Shown here piece after piece: positions 7,203-12,352 of a stretch of 12,352 nucleotides of DNA. Source of the stretch: Rhizobium sp. (GTDB lineage: Bacteria > Pseudomonadota > Alphaproteobacteria > Rhizobiales > Rhizobiaceae); NCBI GenBank assembly GCA_003501385.1, contig DNPN01000249.1, positions 26,374-38,725 of the forward strand, read 5' to 3'. The notes under the pieces were generated by a model, which saw only the letters and a list, made by a program, of their open reading frames with translations, searched no databases and was not told the DNA's origin. Within the stretch, counting starts at the first letter, position 1. Each line of letters opens with the position of its first letter. The position numbers and the translations under genes are program-made.

Positions 7203-7760
7203 TCATGGTTGCAACTCAGAATCCCAATAGAGATAATCCACCCAGCTTTCATGCAGATAGTTGGGTGGGAAAAGGCGACCATTGTTATGCAGATCCTGCA
7301 CGCTAGGCTGATAGGGCTTTTGCGCCGGGAACATATTGGCCTGCTTCGGCAGCTTGGAGCCTTTGCGCAAGTTGCACGGCGAGCATGCCGCCACAACATT
7401 GTGCCAGGTGGTCTCGCCGCCATGGGCGCGGGGAATGACGTGATCGAAGGTCAGATCGTCATGGGCTCCGCAATATTGGCATTGAAACTTGTCGCGCAGG
7501 AAAACATTGAAGCGGGTAAAGGCAGGATTTCGTGTGGGCTGCACATAGGTTTTCAGGCTGACAACGCTGGGAAGCCGCATGGAAAAACTGGGTGAGCAGA
7601 CCGAATGATCGTATTCAGCTATGATGTTAACACGGTCAAGAAAAACGGCCTTGATCGCGTCCTGCCAGGACCAGAGCGACAAGGGATAATAACTCAGTGG
7701 CCTGTAGTCAGCGTTCAAAACCAACGCTGGCAAGGACTGTGGTGAAACTGCAATCGTCAA
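7203..7760 (-). CDS. HNH endonuclease family protein, TTG start
   Basis: A 185-residue protein with a compact zinc-finger HNH nuclease fold. The metal-binding cysteines are FQCQYCG (C94, C97) and CSPCN (C126, C129). Between them sit the catalytic and structural residues LTFDHVIPRAHGG (D106, H107) and W-H-N (N121). The N-terminal 90 residues (ALVLNADYRPLSYYPLSLWSWQDA) belong to the widespread bacterial HNH family often found as a single housekeeping-like gene. Its cellular role is unknown. The start is TTG at 7758-7760. No ATG lies near, and AGGAG sits six bases upstream. It has its own candidate promoter and lies downstream of the DNA glycosylase gene on the same strand, which may hint at DNA repair, though that is inference only. 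Confidence 0.92.
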   Translation of the reverse strand: MTIAVSPQSLPALVLNADYRPLSYYPLSLWSWQDAIKAVFLDRVNIIAEYDHSVCSPSFSMRLPSVVSLKTYVQPTRNPAFTRFNVFLRDKFQCQYCGAHDDLTFDHVIPRAHGGETTWHNVVAACSPCNLRKGSKLPKQANMFPAQKPYQPSVQDLHNNGRLFPPNYLHESWVDYLYWDSELQP

Positions 7761-7766
7761 GGCGTT

Positions 7767-7771
7767 CTCCT
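7767..7771 (-). promoter_or_regulatory. Ribosome binding site that decides the TTG start of the HNH gene
   Basis: Minus-strand AGGAG is followed by six bases and then TTG (7760-7758). This strong site, together with the absence of any nearby in-frame ATG, fixes the non-ATG start. Confidence 0.7.
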
Positions 7772-7796
7772 GATCGATTCGGCATCTTCTACCTCT

Positions 7797-7826
7797 ATAT
7801 TAGGCAGGCTGTTACAGGAATGTGAA
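7797..7826 (-). promoter_or_regulatory. Candidate promoter of the HNH endonuclease gene
   Basis: On the minus strand TTCACA (7821-7826, five of six to the -35 consensus) and TAATAT (7797-7802) are separated by 18 bases. They lie 37 bases upstream of the TTG start, inside the 95-base gap after the glycosylase gene. Confidence 0.45.
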
Positions 7827-7855
7827 GCCCAATAAAGAAGTAAGCAAATGATTCT

Positions 7856-8512
7856 TCACAATGATTGCAAAGGCAAGGCCTCGCGGGCAAAATTCTTCGC
7901 ATAAAACCCCCAGAAAAGACGGGCGGCGATGGAGCGAAATGGCTGCCAATCCTTGGAAACATGGCGCACCAACGCGATATCAGGTCGCTCAGGTAACCCA
8001 AGCCCCTGCCCCACCGCTATGCGCAAAGCCACATCTCCTGCCGGGAACACATCTGCGTGACCGGCACAAAACATCAGATAAACCTCTGCGGTCCAAAGCC
8101 CGATGCCCCGCAGCCGGGTTAATTCGGCAATGGCCACCTCGCCGGGCTGTTCCAACACAGCGGCAAGATCAATCTCCCCCGCCAGCACCGCTTGAGAGAG
8201 AGATGTGAGGCAAGCGTGCTTGGCGCGCGACTGACCAAGCGCCAGAGCCTGATCTCCCAAAGCCAGATAGGCTGCGGGCGACGGCACCCCCATGGCAGTC
8301 GATAACCGTCCCCAGATGGCCTGTGCGCTGGCACGCGATACCATTTGCGACACAATGATGGAGGCAAGGCCCGCAAAGCCCGGTTCGGACAGCCGAAGCG
8401 GCAGGGGGCCAGCAATCTGCGCAATCGGCACAAGGCGCGGATCAAGCGCCAGCAAGCAGGCAAGACCATCCGTAATATCGGCATCGGACTGGATGCGGCT
8501 GATAGGGTTCAT
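7856..8512 (-). CDS. DNA-3-methyladenine glycosylase, AlkA-like (HhH-GPD superfamily)
   Basis: A 218-residue base-excision repair enzyme that removes alkylated bases such as 3-methyladenine. The helix-hairpin-helix is LRGIGLWTAEV (134-144). The GPD segment FPAGDVALRIAVGQ places the catalytic aspartate at D160. Upstream, SIIVSQMVSRASAQAIWGRL (51-70) is the usual first half of the fold. The length fits the short bacterial AlkA type that lacks the N-terminal domain of E. coli AlkA. There is no iron-sulfur cysteine loop, so an EndoIII/MutY identity is unlikely. ATG 8512 has AGGAG six bases upstream. It is divergent from gluQRS with only 21 bases between the starts. Confidence 0.9.
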   Translation of the reverse strand: MNPISRIQSDADITDGLACLLALDPRLVPIAQIAGPLPLRLSEPGFAGLASIIVSQMVSRASAQAIWGRLSTAMGVPSPAAYLALGDQALALGQSRAKHACLTSLSQAVLAGEIDLAAVLEQPGEVAIAELTRLRGIGLWTAEVYLMFCAGHADVFPAGDVALRIAVGQGLGLPERPDIALVRHVSKDWQPFRSIAARLFWGFYAKNFAREALPLQSL

Positions 8513-8533
8513 CTTTTACTCCTGCCGCAAATC

Positions 8534-9442
8534 ATGGCACAAGAGGATATGCCGGATCTTGATCATTCCACCCCCGTCTTTCGCTTTGCGCCCAGCCCGA
8601 ATGGACTGTTGCATCTGGGCCATGCACTCTCCGCATTGTTGAATGCCGAGGGTGCAAAAGCAACAGGCGGACGCTTGCTGTTGCGCATCGAAGATATTGA
8701 TATTGGCCGCTGCACGCCGGAATTTGAAAACTCGATCTATGACGATCTGGCGTGGTTGGGGCTGGACTGGGAAAAGCCCGTGCGCCGCCAATCGGAGCAT
8801 AGCGATGCCTATCGCGCCGCATTGGACAGGCTGGACACGCTTGGTCTGATCTATCCGGCCTTTCTCAGCCGTGCCGAGATCAAGGCCTATGCCAAAAACA
8901 ACAGCACGTGGCCGCAAGACCCGGATGGAGCGCCCCATTATCCGACCTTTGAGCGTGATCTGGACCCGGCAGAGGCAAGACAGCGCATAGAGGATGGTGC
9001 GCGCCATAGCCTGCGGCTGAATATGGAAAAAGCCCTCTCCTTGTTGAGTGAGCCGCTGACATGGACAGAAGGAGATGAAAACACCATCATCACCGCAGAC
9101 CCCGCCGCTTGGGGTGATGTGATTTTATGGCGCTGGGATGCTCCCTCCAGCTACCACCTGTCGGTGGTGGTGGATGATGCCTTGCAGGGCGTAACCCATG
9201 TGGTGCGCGGGCGCGATCTCTATCACGCCACATCAGTGCATCGGTTGTTGCAAAGCCTGCTTGGGCTGCCAGCACCGCATTATCATCACCATCGGCTTAT
9301 CTTGGGCGAGGATGGACGCAAGCTCTCGAAAAGCGAGGGAGCTGCCAGTATTCAGGGCTTGCGGCAACAAGGCCTCTCAGCCTTCGACATTCGCAAGCTT
9401 CTCGACCTGAAGCATCTCTCGTTTCAGGCGGCGCGCACTTGA
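8534..9442 (+). CDS. gluQRS: tRNA glutamyl-Q(34) synthetase GluQRS
   Basis: This truncated paralogue of glutamyl-tRNA synthetase lacks the anticodon-binding domain. It attaches glutamate to the queuosine base at position 34 of tRNA-Asp. Class I signatures are clear: the HIGH-type FAPSPNGLLHLGHALS (18-33) and the KMSKS-type GRKLSKSEG (261-269), with DAPSSYHLSVVVDDALQGVTHVVRG in the catalytic core. From ATG 8534 it has 302 residues. ATG 8549 is the alternative start. Neither has a good ribosome site, and the open frame upstream of 8534 runs through the divergent glycosylase gene. The segment IYPAFLSRAEI (106-116) lacks the cysteines that bind zinc in the E. coli enzyme. The last 66 bases overlap the tail of the convergent YihY gene. 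Confidence 0.93.
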   Translation: MAQEDMPDLDHSTPVFRFAPSPNGLLHLGHALSALLNAEGAKATGGRLLLRIEDIDIGRCTPEFENSIYDDLAWLGLDWEKPVRRQSEHSDAYRAALDRLDTLGLIYPAFLSRAEIKAYAKNNSTWPQDPDGAPHYPTFERDLDPAEARQRIEDGARHSLRLNMEKALSLLSEPLTWTEGDENTIITADPAAWGDVILWRWDAPSSYHLSVVVDDALQGVTHVVRGRDLYHATSVHRLLQSLLGLPAPHYHHHRLILGEDGRKLSKSEGAASIQGLRQQGLSAFDIRKLLDLKHLSFQAART

Positions 9443-10267
9443 AAATTTCATCATCGCCGCATTCACCTCGGCACCAATCAAAAACAGCACCCCCAGCATG
9501 TAGAGAAACACCAGCACCACCATGATCGAGGCGAGGCCAGCATATGTAGCGGCATAATTGGCAAAGGTGGCAAGGTAGGTGGCAAAGGCAAAACCGCCCA
9601 ACATCCACAGCACCAGCGTAACGCAAATACCCGGCAAAACCTGTCGCAAGTTGCGCTTGCCAGCAGGCAGCCACAGGTGCGAGATGGTCAGCCCGATGGC
9701 CAGTAAAATCAACGTTCCAACCACGCTCCAGTTGGAAATCAGCGCCAGAACATCTTTCAGCAATGGAAATTGCCGCTCTGCAAACCGCAACGCAATCGGC
9801 ACCACAATCAGCGCCACGCTGATCACCGCAAACACCATCACGCCCATCATCACAAAACCAAGGCTGAGAAGACGGGTCAGATACCAAGGCCGGGTCTCGC
9901 TCACCCGATAAGCGCGGTTGAGCGCGGTGCGCAGGGCTTCAACACCATTGGAGGCAAAATAGGCCGCCGCCAGCACCGAAATGGTCAGAAGGCCGCCCCG
10001 TGGCACCGTCAGCACCTGCACCACCTGCTCGGAAATCGGCTTGGCAATCTCTTCCGGCCACGTATCAAATATGAAGTGAATGGCAGTTTGAGCAAAGGAA
10101 CTGGCCCCCAGCAGGCCAGCCAGAGCTGTTCCAAAAATCAGGAACGGAAACACAGCCAACAAGATCGACAAAGCCACATGGCTGGCCATGGCCCAGCCAT
10201 CATCCTCGGTAAAATGCCAGACCGCATCGAAGGCCACCTGATAGATCCTGCCCAGATACGTCCGCAT
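9377..10267 (-). CDS. YihY / BrkB (UPF0761) family inner-membrane protein
   Basis: A 296-residue protein with about six membrane helices. Family marks include GWAMASHVALSILLAVFPFLIFG (24-46), where the fold begins, RGGLLTISVLAAAYFASNGVEALRTALNRAY (90-120), PAGKRNLRQVLPGI (201-214) and the terminal TYAGLASIMVVLVFLYMLGVLFLIGAEVNA (241-270). It was once taken for RNase BN; that activity belongs to another protein, and the true function remains unknown. A transport or envelope role is only a guess. ATG 10267 has AAGGA six bases upstream. The 3' end runs 66 bases into gluQRS on the opposite strand. The start is divergent from the SDR gene across 85 bases, in which I see no convincing promoter. Confidence 0.9.
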   Translation of the reverse strand: MRTYLGRIYQVAFDAVWHFTEDDGWAMASHVALSILLAVFPFLIFGTALAGLLGASSFAQTAIHFIFDTWPEEIAKPISEQVVQVLTVPRGGLLTISVLAAAYFASNGVEALRTALNRAYRVSETRPWYLTRLLSLGFVMMGVMVFAVISVALIVVPIALRFAERQFPLLKDVLALISNWSVVGTLILLAIGLTISHLWLPAGKRNLRQVLPGICVTLVLWMLGGFAFATYLATFANYAATYAGLASIMVVLVFLYMLGVLFLIGAEVNAAMMKFSSARRLKREMLQVEKLANVEG

Positions 10268-10352
10268 TCAGTGTCCTTCTGCTCAAACAAGAATTGCCTG
10301 CTAGCGAGGAATATGGGAAAGCCTAACACATTATGGAAGAGGAAACCCTCCT

Positions 10353-11186
10353 ATGGCACCCACGAAATCCATCATTGTCACTGGCTGCTCCTCTGGCATC
10401 GGCGCGTATTGCGCACGGGCGCTGAAAGCAGAGGGCTGGCGCGTGTTTGCCACCGTGCGAAAGCCAGAGGATTTGAAGGGTCTTGAGGATGATGGCCTTG
10501 AAGCCCTTCTGATGGATTATTGCGACGAGGCCAGCATTGCCGCTCTGGTGCAAGAGGTGCTGGCCCGCACGGGCGGCAAGCTGGATGCGCTGTTTAACAA
10601 CGGTGCTTATGGGCAGGCGGGCGCGGTGGAAGACCTGCCAACTGCTGCCTTGCGTGAACAGTTTGAAACCAATGTGTTTGGCTGGCATGATCTGACACGG
10701 CGCATTGTGCCGGTGATGCGCGCCCAAGGTCACGGCCGCATCGTGCAATGCTCGTCCATTCTTGGCCTTCTGCCCTATCGCTGGCGCGGAGCCTATACGG
10801 CATCAAAATACGCGCTAGAGGGCCTGTCGCTGACCTTGCGCATGGAGCTGGATGGCAGCGGCGTTTTCGTCAGCCTGATTGAGCCGGGGCCGATTGAAAG
10901 CAAGTTCACGGCCAATTCGCTTTTGGCCGTTCAGCGCCATATCGATGTGGAAAATTCGGTTCATGCCAAGGACTATCAGCGTCAACTGGCGCGTTTGAGC
11001 GGCACAGGCACAGCCAATCGCAACAAGCTGGGACCGGATGCCGTGTATAAAGTCTTGCTCCACGCCTTGACCGCGAAGCGCCCGCGCCCACATTATCTCG
11101 TTACCAAGCCAGCAAAGCAGGGTGTGTTGCTAAAAAGACTGATGCCCACTGATCTTTTCTATCGGCTCATGCGTAAACTGGACTAG
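10353..11186 (+). CDS. Short-chain dehydrogenase/reductase (classical SDR family)
   Basis: A 277-residue NAD(P)-dependent oxidoreductase. The cofactor motif is TGCSSGIG (10-17). NNGAYG (82-87) replaces the usual NNAG. The catalytic Ser is S135, and Tyr-Lys are Y148 and K152 in AYTASKYALEG; EPGP follows at 177-180. An arginine at the end of the second strand (ATVRK, R36) suggests NADP(H), by family rule. The length and C-terminal extension resemble retinol/steroid-dehydrogenase-like SDRs, but no substrate can be named. AGGA lies nine bases before ATG 10353. A four-base hairpin, GAGG (10339-10342) with CCTC (10347-10350), could partly cover that site. The small twin-helix gene follows after 35 bases, probably in the same transcript. 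Confidence 0.92.
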   Translation: MAPTKSIIVTGCSSGIGAYCARALKAEGWRVFATVRKPEDLKGLEDDGLEALLMDYCDEASIAALVQEVLARTGGKLDALFNNGAYGQAGAVEDLPTAALREQFETNVFGWHDLTRRIVPVMRAQGHGRIVQCSSILGLLPYRWRGAYTASKYALEGLSLTLRMELDGSGVFVSLIEPGPIESKFTANSLLAVQRHIDVENSVHAKDYQRQLARLSGTGTANRNKLGPDAVYKVLLHALTAKRPRPHYLVTKPAKQGVLLKRLMPTDLFYRLMRKLD

Positions 11187-11221
11187 ACACTCTCTTTTCA
11201 CCGGACGTCGGGGGGACATCC

Positions 11222-11419
11222 ATGTCAACATTCACCACCATTCTAGCCGTGATTGCTATGGGCCTTGTGGCGCTGGTTCTGGTGCGCGGGCTTTACACCA
11301 TGCTGAAGGGTGGTGATGGCAACCGCTCCAACAAGTTGATGCAGCTGCGTATTATTTTGCAAGCCATCGCCGTGGTGCTGATTATGCTGACATTGTGGAT
11401 CACCGGCGGCGGACGTTAA
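11222..11419 (+). CDS. Twin transmembrane helix small protein (HIG1-like)
   Basis: A 65-residue protein with two membrane helices (about 6-25 and 42-61) joined by a short polar loop, GGDGNRSNKLMQLRIILQ. The NKLMQLRIILQ segment resembles the conserved turn of HIG1/Rcf1-type proteins, which in mitochondria bind cytochrome c oxidase. Alphaproteobacteria commonly carry such a small protein, and its role is not established. A purine-rich GGGGGGA (11210-11216) sits five bases before the ATG. It lies 35 bases after the SDR gene and 26 bases before the adenosyltransferase gene, so the three are likely one operon. Confidence 0.85.
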   Translation: MSTFTTILAVIAMGLVALVLVRGLYTMLKGGDGNRSNKLMQLRIILQAIAVVLIMLTLWITGGGR

Positions 11420-11445
11420 TTTCAACAACAAAACTGCATGGTTCC

Positions 11446-12024
11446 ATGGTCAAGCTCAATAAAATCTACACCCGCACTGGCGATGACGGCACAACGGCGC
11501 TGGTCTGCGGCCCACGCCGCCTGAAACACGATCTGCGTGTTGAAGCCTATGGCACGATTGATGAGGCCAACAGCGCCATCGGCATGGCCCGGCTTTACAC
11601 GGCCAACCAGCAGCCGCTCGACGCCATGCTGCTGCGGATTCAAAACGATATGTTTGATCTCGGCTCAGACCTTGCCACGCCCGATACAGGCGAAAAGCTG
11701 GAATGGGAGCCTTTGCGCATTATCCAGTCGCAGGTTGATCGTTTGGAAAGCGAAATTGACGAACTGAATGCCCATCTTGAACCGTTAAAATCCTTTGTGC
11801 TTCCGGGCGGCACGCCTGCGGCGGCCAATCTGCATCTGGCCCGCACCATCACGCGCCGCGCCGAGCGCATCATGGTGGATCTGATGCAAATCCCCGGCGA
11901 GGTGCTGGCCTCGCCAGCGCTGAAATATGTCAACCGTCTGTCGGATTTTCTGTTTGTCGCCGCCCGCTATGCCAATGATGTTGGCAAGGCGGATATTTTG
12001 TGGGTTCCGGGCAAGAACCGATAA
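11446..12024 (+). CDS. Cob(I)yrinic acid a,c-diamide / cob(I)alamin adenosyltransferase, PduO type
   Basis: A 192-residue cytoplasmic enzyme that transfers the 5'-deoxyadenosyl group of ATP to cob(I)alamin (or corrinoid precursor), giving adenosylcobalamin. The N-terminal ATP-binding loop IYTRTGDDGTT (7-17) is diagnostic. RVEAYGTIDEANSAIG (31-46), LPGGTPAAANLHLART (119-134), RRAER (137-141) and YVNRLSDFLFVAARYAN (161-177) complete the family pattern. The start at 11446 gives the family-typical MVKLNKIYTRTG. A longer in-frame reading from 11395 would overlap the upstream gene. No strong ribosome site is visible. Position beside etfB fits acyl-CoA metabolism, where methylmalonyl-CoA mutase needs this cofactor, but that link is inferred. 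Confidence 0.95.
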   Translation: MVKLNKIYTRTGDDGTTALVCGPRRLKHDLRVEAYGTIDEANSAIGMARLYTANQQPLDAMLLRIQNDMFDLGSDLATPDTGEKLEWEPLRIIQSQVDRLESEIDELNAHLEPLKSFVLPGGTPAAANLHLARTITRRAERIMVDLMQIPGEVLASPALKYVNRLSDFLFVAARYANDVGKADILWVPGKNR

Positions 12025-12040
12025 ACCCGCATGCAAATAA

Positions 12041-12056
12041 TTGACGTGAACGTAAA
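12041..12056. promoter_or_regulatory. Palindromic operator candidate, MerR-family (LiuR-like), overlapping a possible -35 of etfB
   Basis: TTGACGTGAACGTAAA is an imperfect palindrome of the form TT-N-ACGT-NN-ACGT-N-AA (six of eight symmetric pairs). From memory, it resembles operators described for LiuR-type MerR regulators of branched-chain amino acid and acyl-CoA breakdown. Its first six bases are also a good -35 box (TTGACG). A weak -10 candidate, TAAATC, follows after 17 bases (12064-12069). Confidence 0.45.
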
Positions 12057-12067
12057 AGTTAGATAAA

Positions 12068-12089
12068 TCTTCCCGCCAGACCGGGAGGA
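12068..12089 (+). promoter_or_regulatory. Leader hairpin covering a Shine-Dalgarno sequence upstream of etfB
   Basis: TCTTCCCG (12068-12075) pairs with CGGGAGGA (12082-12089) through eight pairs, one of them T-G, around a CCAGAC loop. The right arm contains GGGAGGA, the ribosome site of the small ORF at 12098. A second stem, CGGAT (12095-12099) with ATCCG (12113-12117), would cover that ORF's ATG. Confidence 0.4.
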
Positions 12090-12097
12090 GTATCCGG

Positions 12098-12238
12098 ATG
12101 CCCCGAACGAATATCCGAAGGATTGTCACGCAGCGTTGTAATTGCGGAAAAAATGCGTATCGATGTCGCCAACCGACCATCGAAGATGCGCAAAATGGCG
12201 CTAGTTACACCCGACCGAAGCAAGGAAGGACCCCATGA
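12098..12238 (+). CDS. Possible 46-codon leader ORF overlapping the etfB start
   Basis: An ATG stands seven bases after the strong ribosome site GGAGGAG (12084-12090) and opens a 46-residue frame. Its TGA (12236-12238) overlaps the etfB ATG as ATGA, a layout typical of translational coupling. The peptide is basic, with three cysteines (RCNCG and YRC) and no hydrophobic segment. It resembles no family I recognise and has no run of one amino acid as in attenuator leaders. Several arginine codons are CGA or AGG, uncommon in the neighbouring genes, which argues against an ordinary protein gene. It may be a regulatory upstream ORF or chance. Confidence 0.3.
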   Translation: MPRTNIRRIVTQRCNCGKNAYRCRQPTIEDAQNGASYTRPKQGRTP

Positions 12239-12352
12239 AGATTCTTGTGCCCGTAAAACGCGTTGTTGACTACAACGTCAAGATTCGCGTCAAACCGGAT
12301 GGTTCCGGCGTGGAGCTTGCCAATGTGAAGATGTCGATGAATCCCTTCGACG
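12235..12352 (+). CDS. etfB: Electron transfer flavoprotein subunit beta, first 39 codons (3' end outside window)
   Basis: The N-terminus MKILVPVKRVVDYNVKIRVK, followed by NVKMSMNPFD, is the classic start of EtfB. EtfB forms a heterodimer with EtfA, binds AMP, and carries electrons from acyl-CoA and other FAD dehydrogenases to ETF-ubiquinone oxidoreductase. ATG 12235 follows AAGGAAGGA, with the last A four bases upstream. The frame runs off the window end. etfA is expected downstream but is not visible. The 210-base leader carries an operator-like palindrome, a hairpin and a small ORF, described separately. Confidence 0.96.
   Translation, partial: MKILVPVKRVVDYNVKIRVKPDGSGVELANVKMSMNPFD

Noticed and set aside
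8345..8533. 63-codon N-terminal extension of gluQRS
   Set aside because: The extension runs through the divergent glycosylase gene and its start region. The sequence is basic and low in similarity to the family, whose conserved part begins near residue 15 from 8534.
12025..12234. Cobalamin riboswitch near the adenosyltransferase gene
   Set aside because: The stretch lies after, not before, that gene. It lacks the B12-box consensus and is too short for the fold.
1..12352. CRISPR array, toxin-antitoxin pair, restriction system or prophage module
   Set aside because: There is no regular spaced repeat array. No toxin, methylase or phage genes are seen, and the single HNH protein is an orphan.

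Overview
The window looks like chromosomal DNA from an alphaproteobacterium, most likely Rhizobiaceae or a close relative in the Rhizobiales. This is inferred from the protein flavour and gene pairings: SecA with a C-terminal SEC-C zinc tail, a twin-helix HIG1-like small protein next to a PduO-type adenosyltransferase and etfB, and a BcsL/CelD-type acetyltransferase. Base composition looks even at moderately high GC. I see no insertion sequence, phage gene, CRISPR array or clear island boundary. The tRNA gene shows no flanking repeat that would mark an integration.

Layout. 1-1008 is the 3' end of secA, closed by a strong intrinsic terminator. 1255-3937 holds two overlapping genes: a Wzx-like polysaccharide flippase and a FemAB/BcsL-like acetyltransferase, probably a surface- or extracellular-polysaccharide unit. 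3959-5608 (minus) is an AMP-forming acyl-CoA synthetase with a perfect inverted repeat just upstream of its start. A tRNA-Leu(CAA) follows (5739-5823, minus). 6050-7168 is a two-gene unit for membrane proteins, a YqaA/DedA-family protein and DsbB. 7203-8512 (minus) holds an HNH endonuclease with a TTG start and an AlkA-like DNA glycosylase. Divergent from these is gluQRS (8534-9442), whose tail overlaps antisense with a convergent YihY/BrkB membrane protein gene (9377-10267, minus). 10353-12024 holds an SDR oxidoreductase, the twin-helix protein and the adenosyltransferase, all on the plus strand. The window ends at the start of etfB (12235 onward).

How the genes may work together. Most neighbours are housekeeping functions that share location rather than pathway: protein export, disulfide formation, DNA repair, tRNA modification. 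Three parts hold together better. The flippase and acetyltransferase are translationally overlapped. YqaA and DsbB are 15 bases apart. The right end groups acyl-CoA and cobalamin functions: ETF accepts electrons from acyl-CoA dehydrogenases, and adenosylcobalamin serves methylmalonyl-CoA mutase.

The least ordinary signal is the 210-base etfB leader. It holds a palindrome resembling a MerR-family (LiuR-type) operator, a hairpin that buries a strong Shine-Dalgarno sequence, and a 46-codon ORF whose stop overlaps the etfB start as ATGA. I found no convincing new defence or mobile system.
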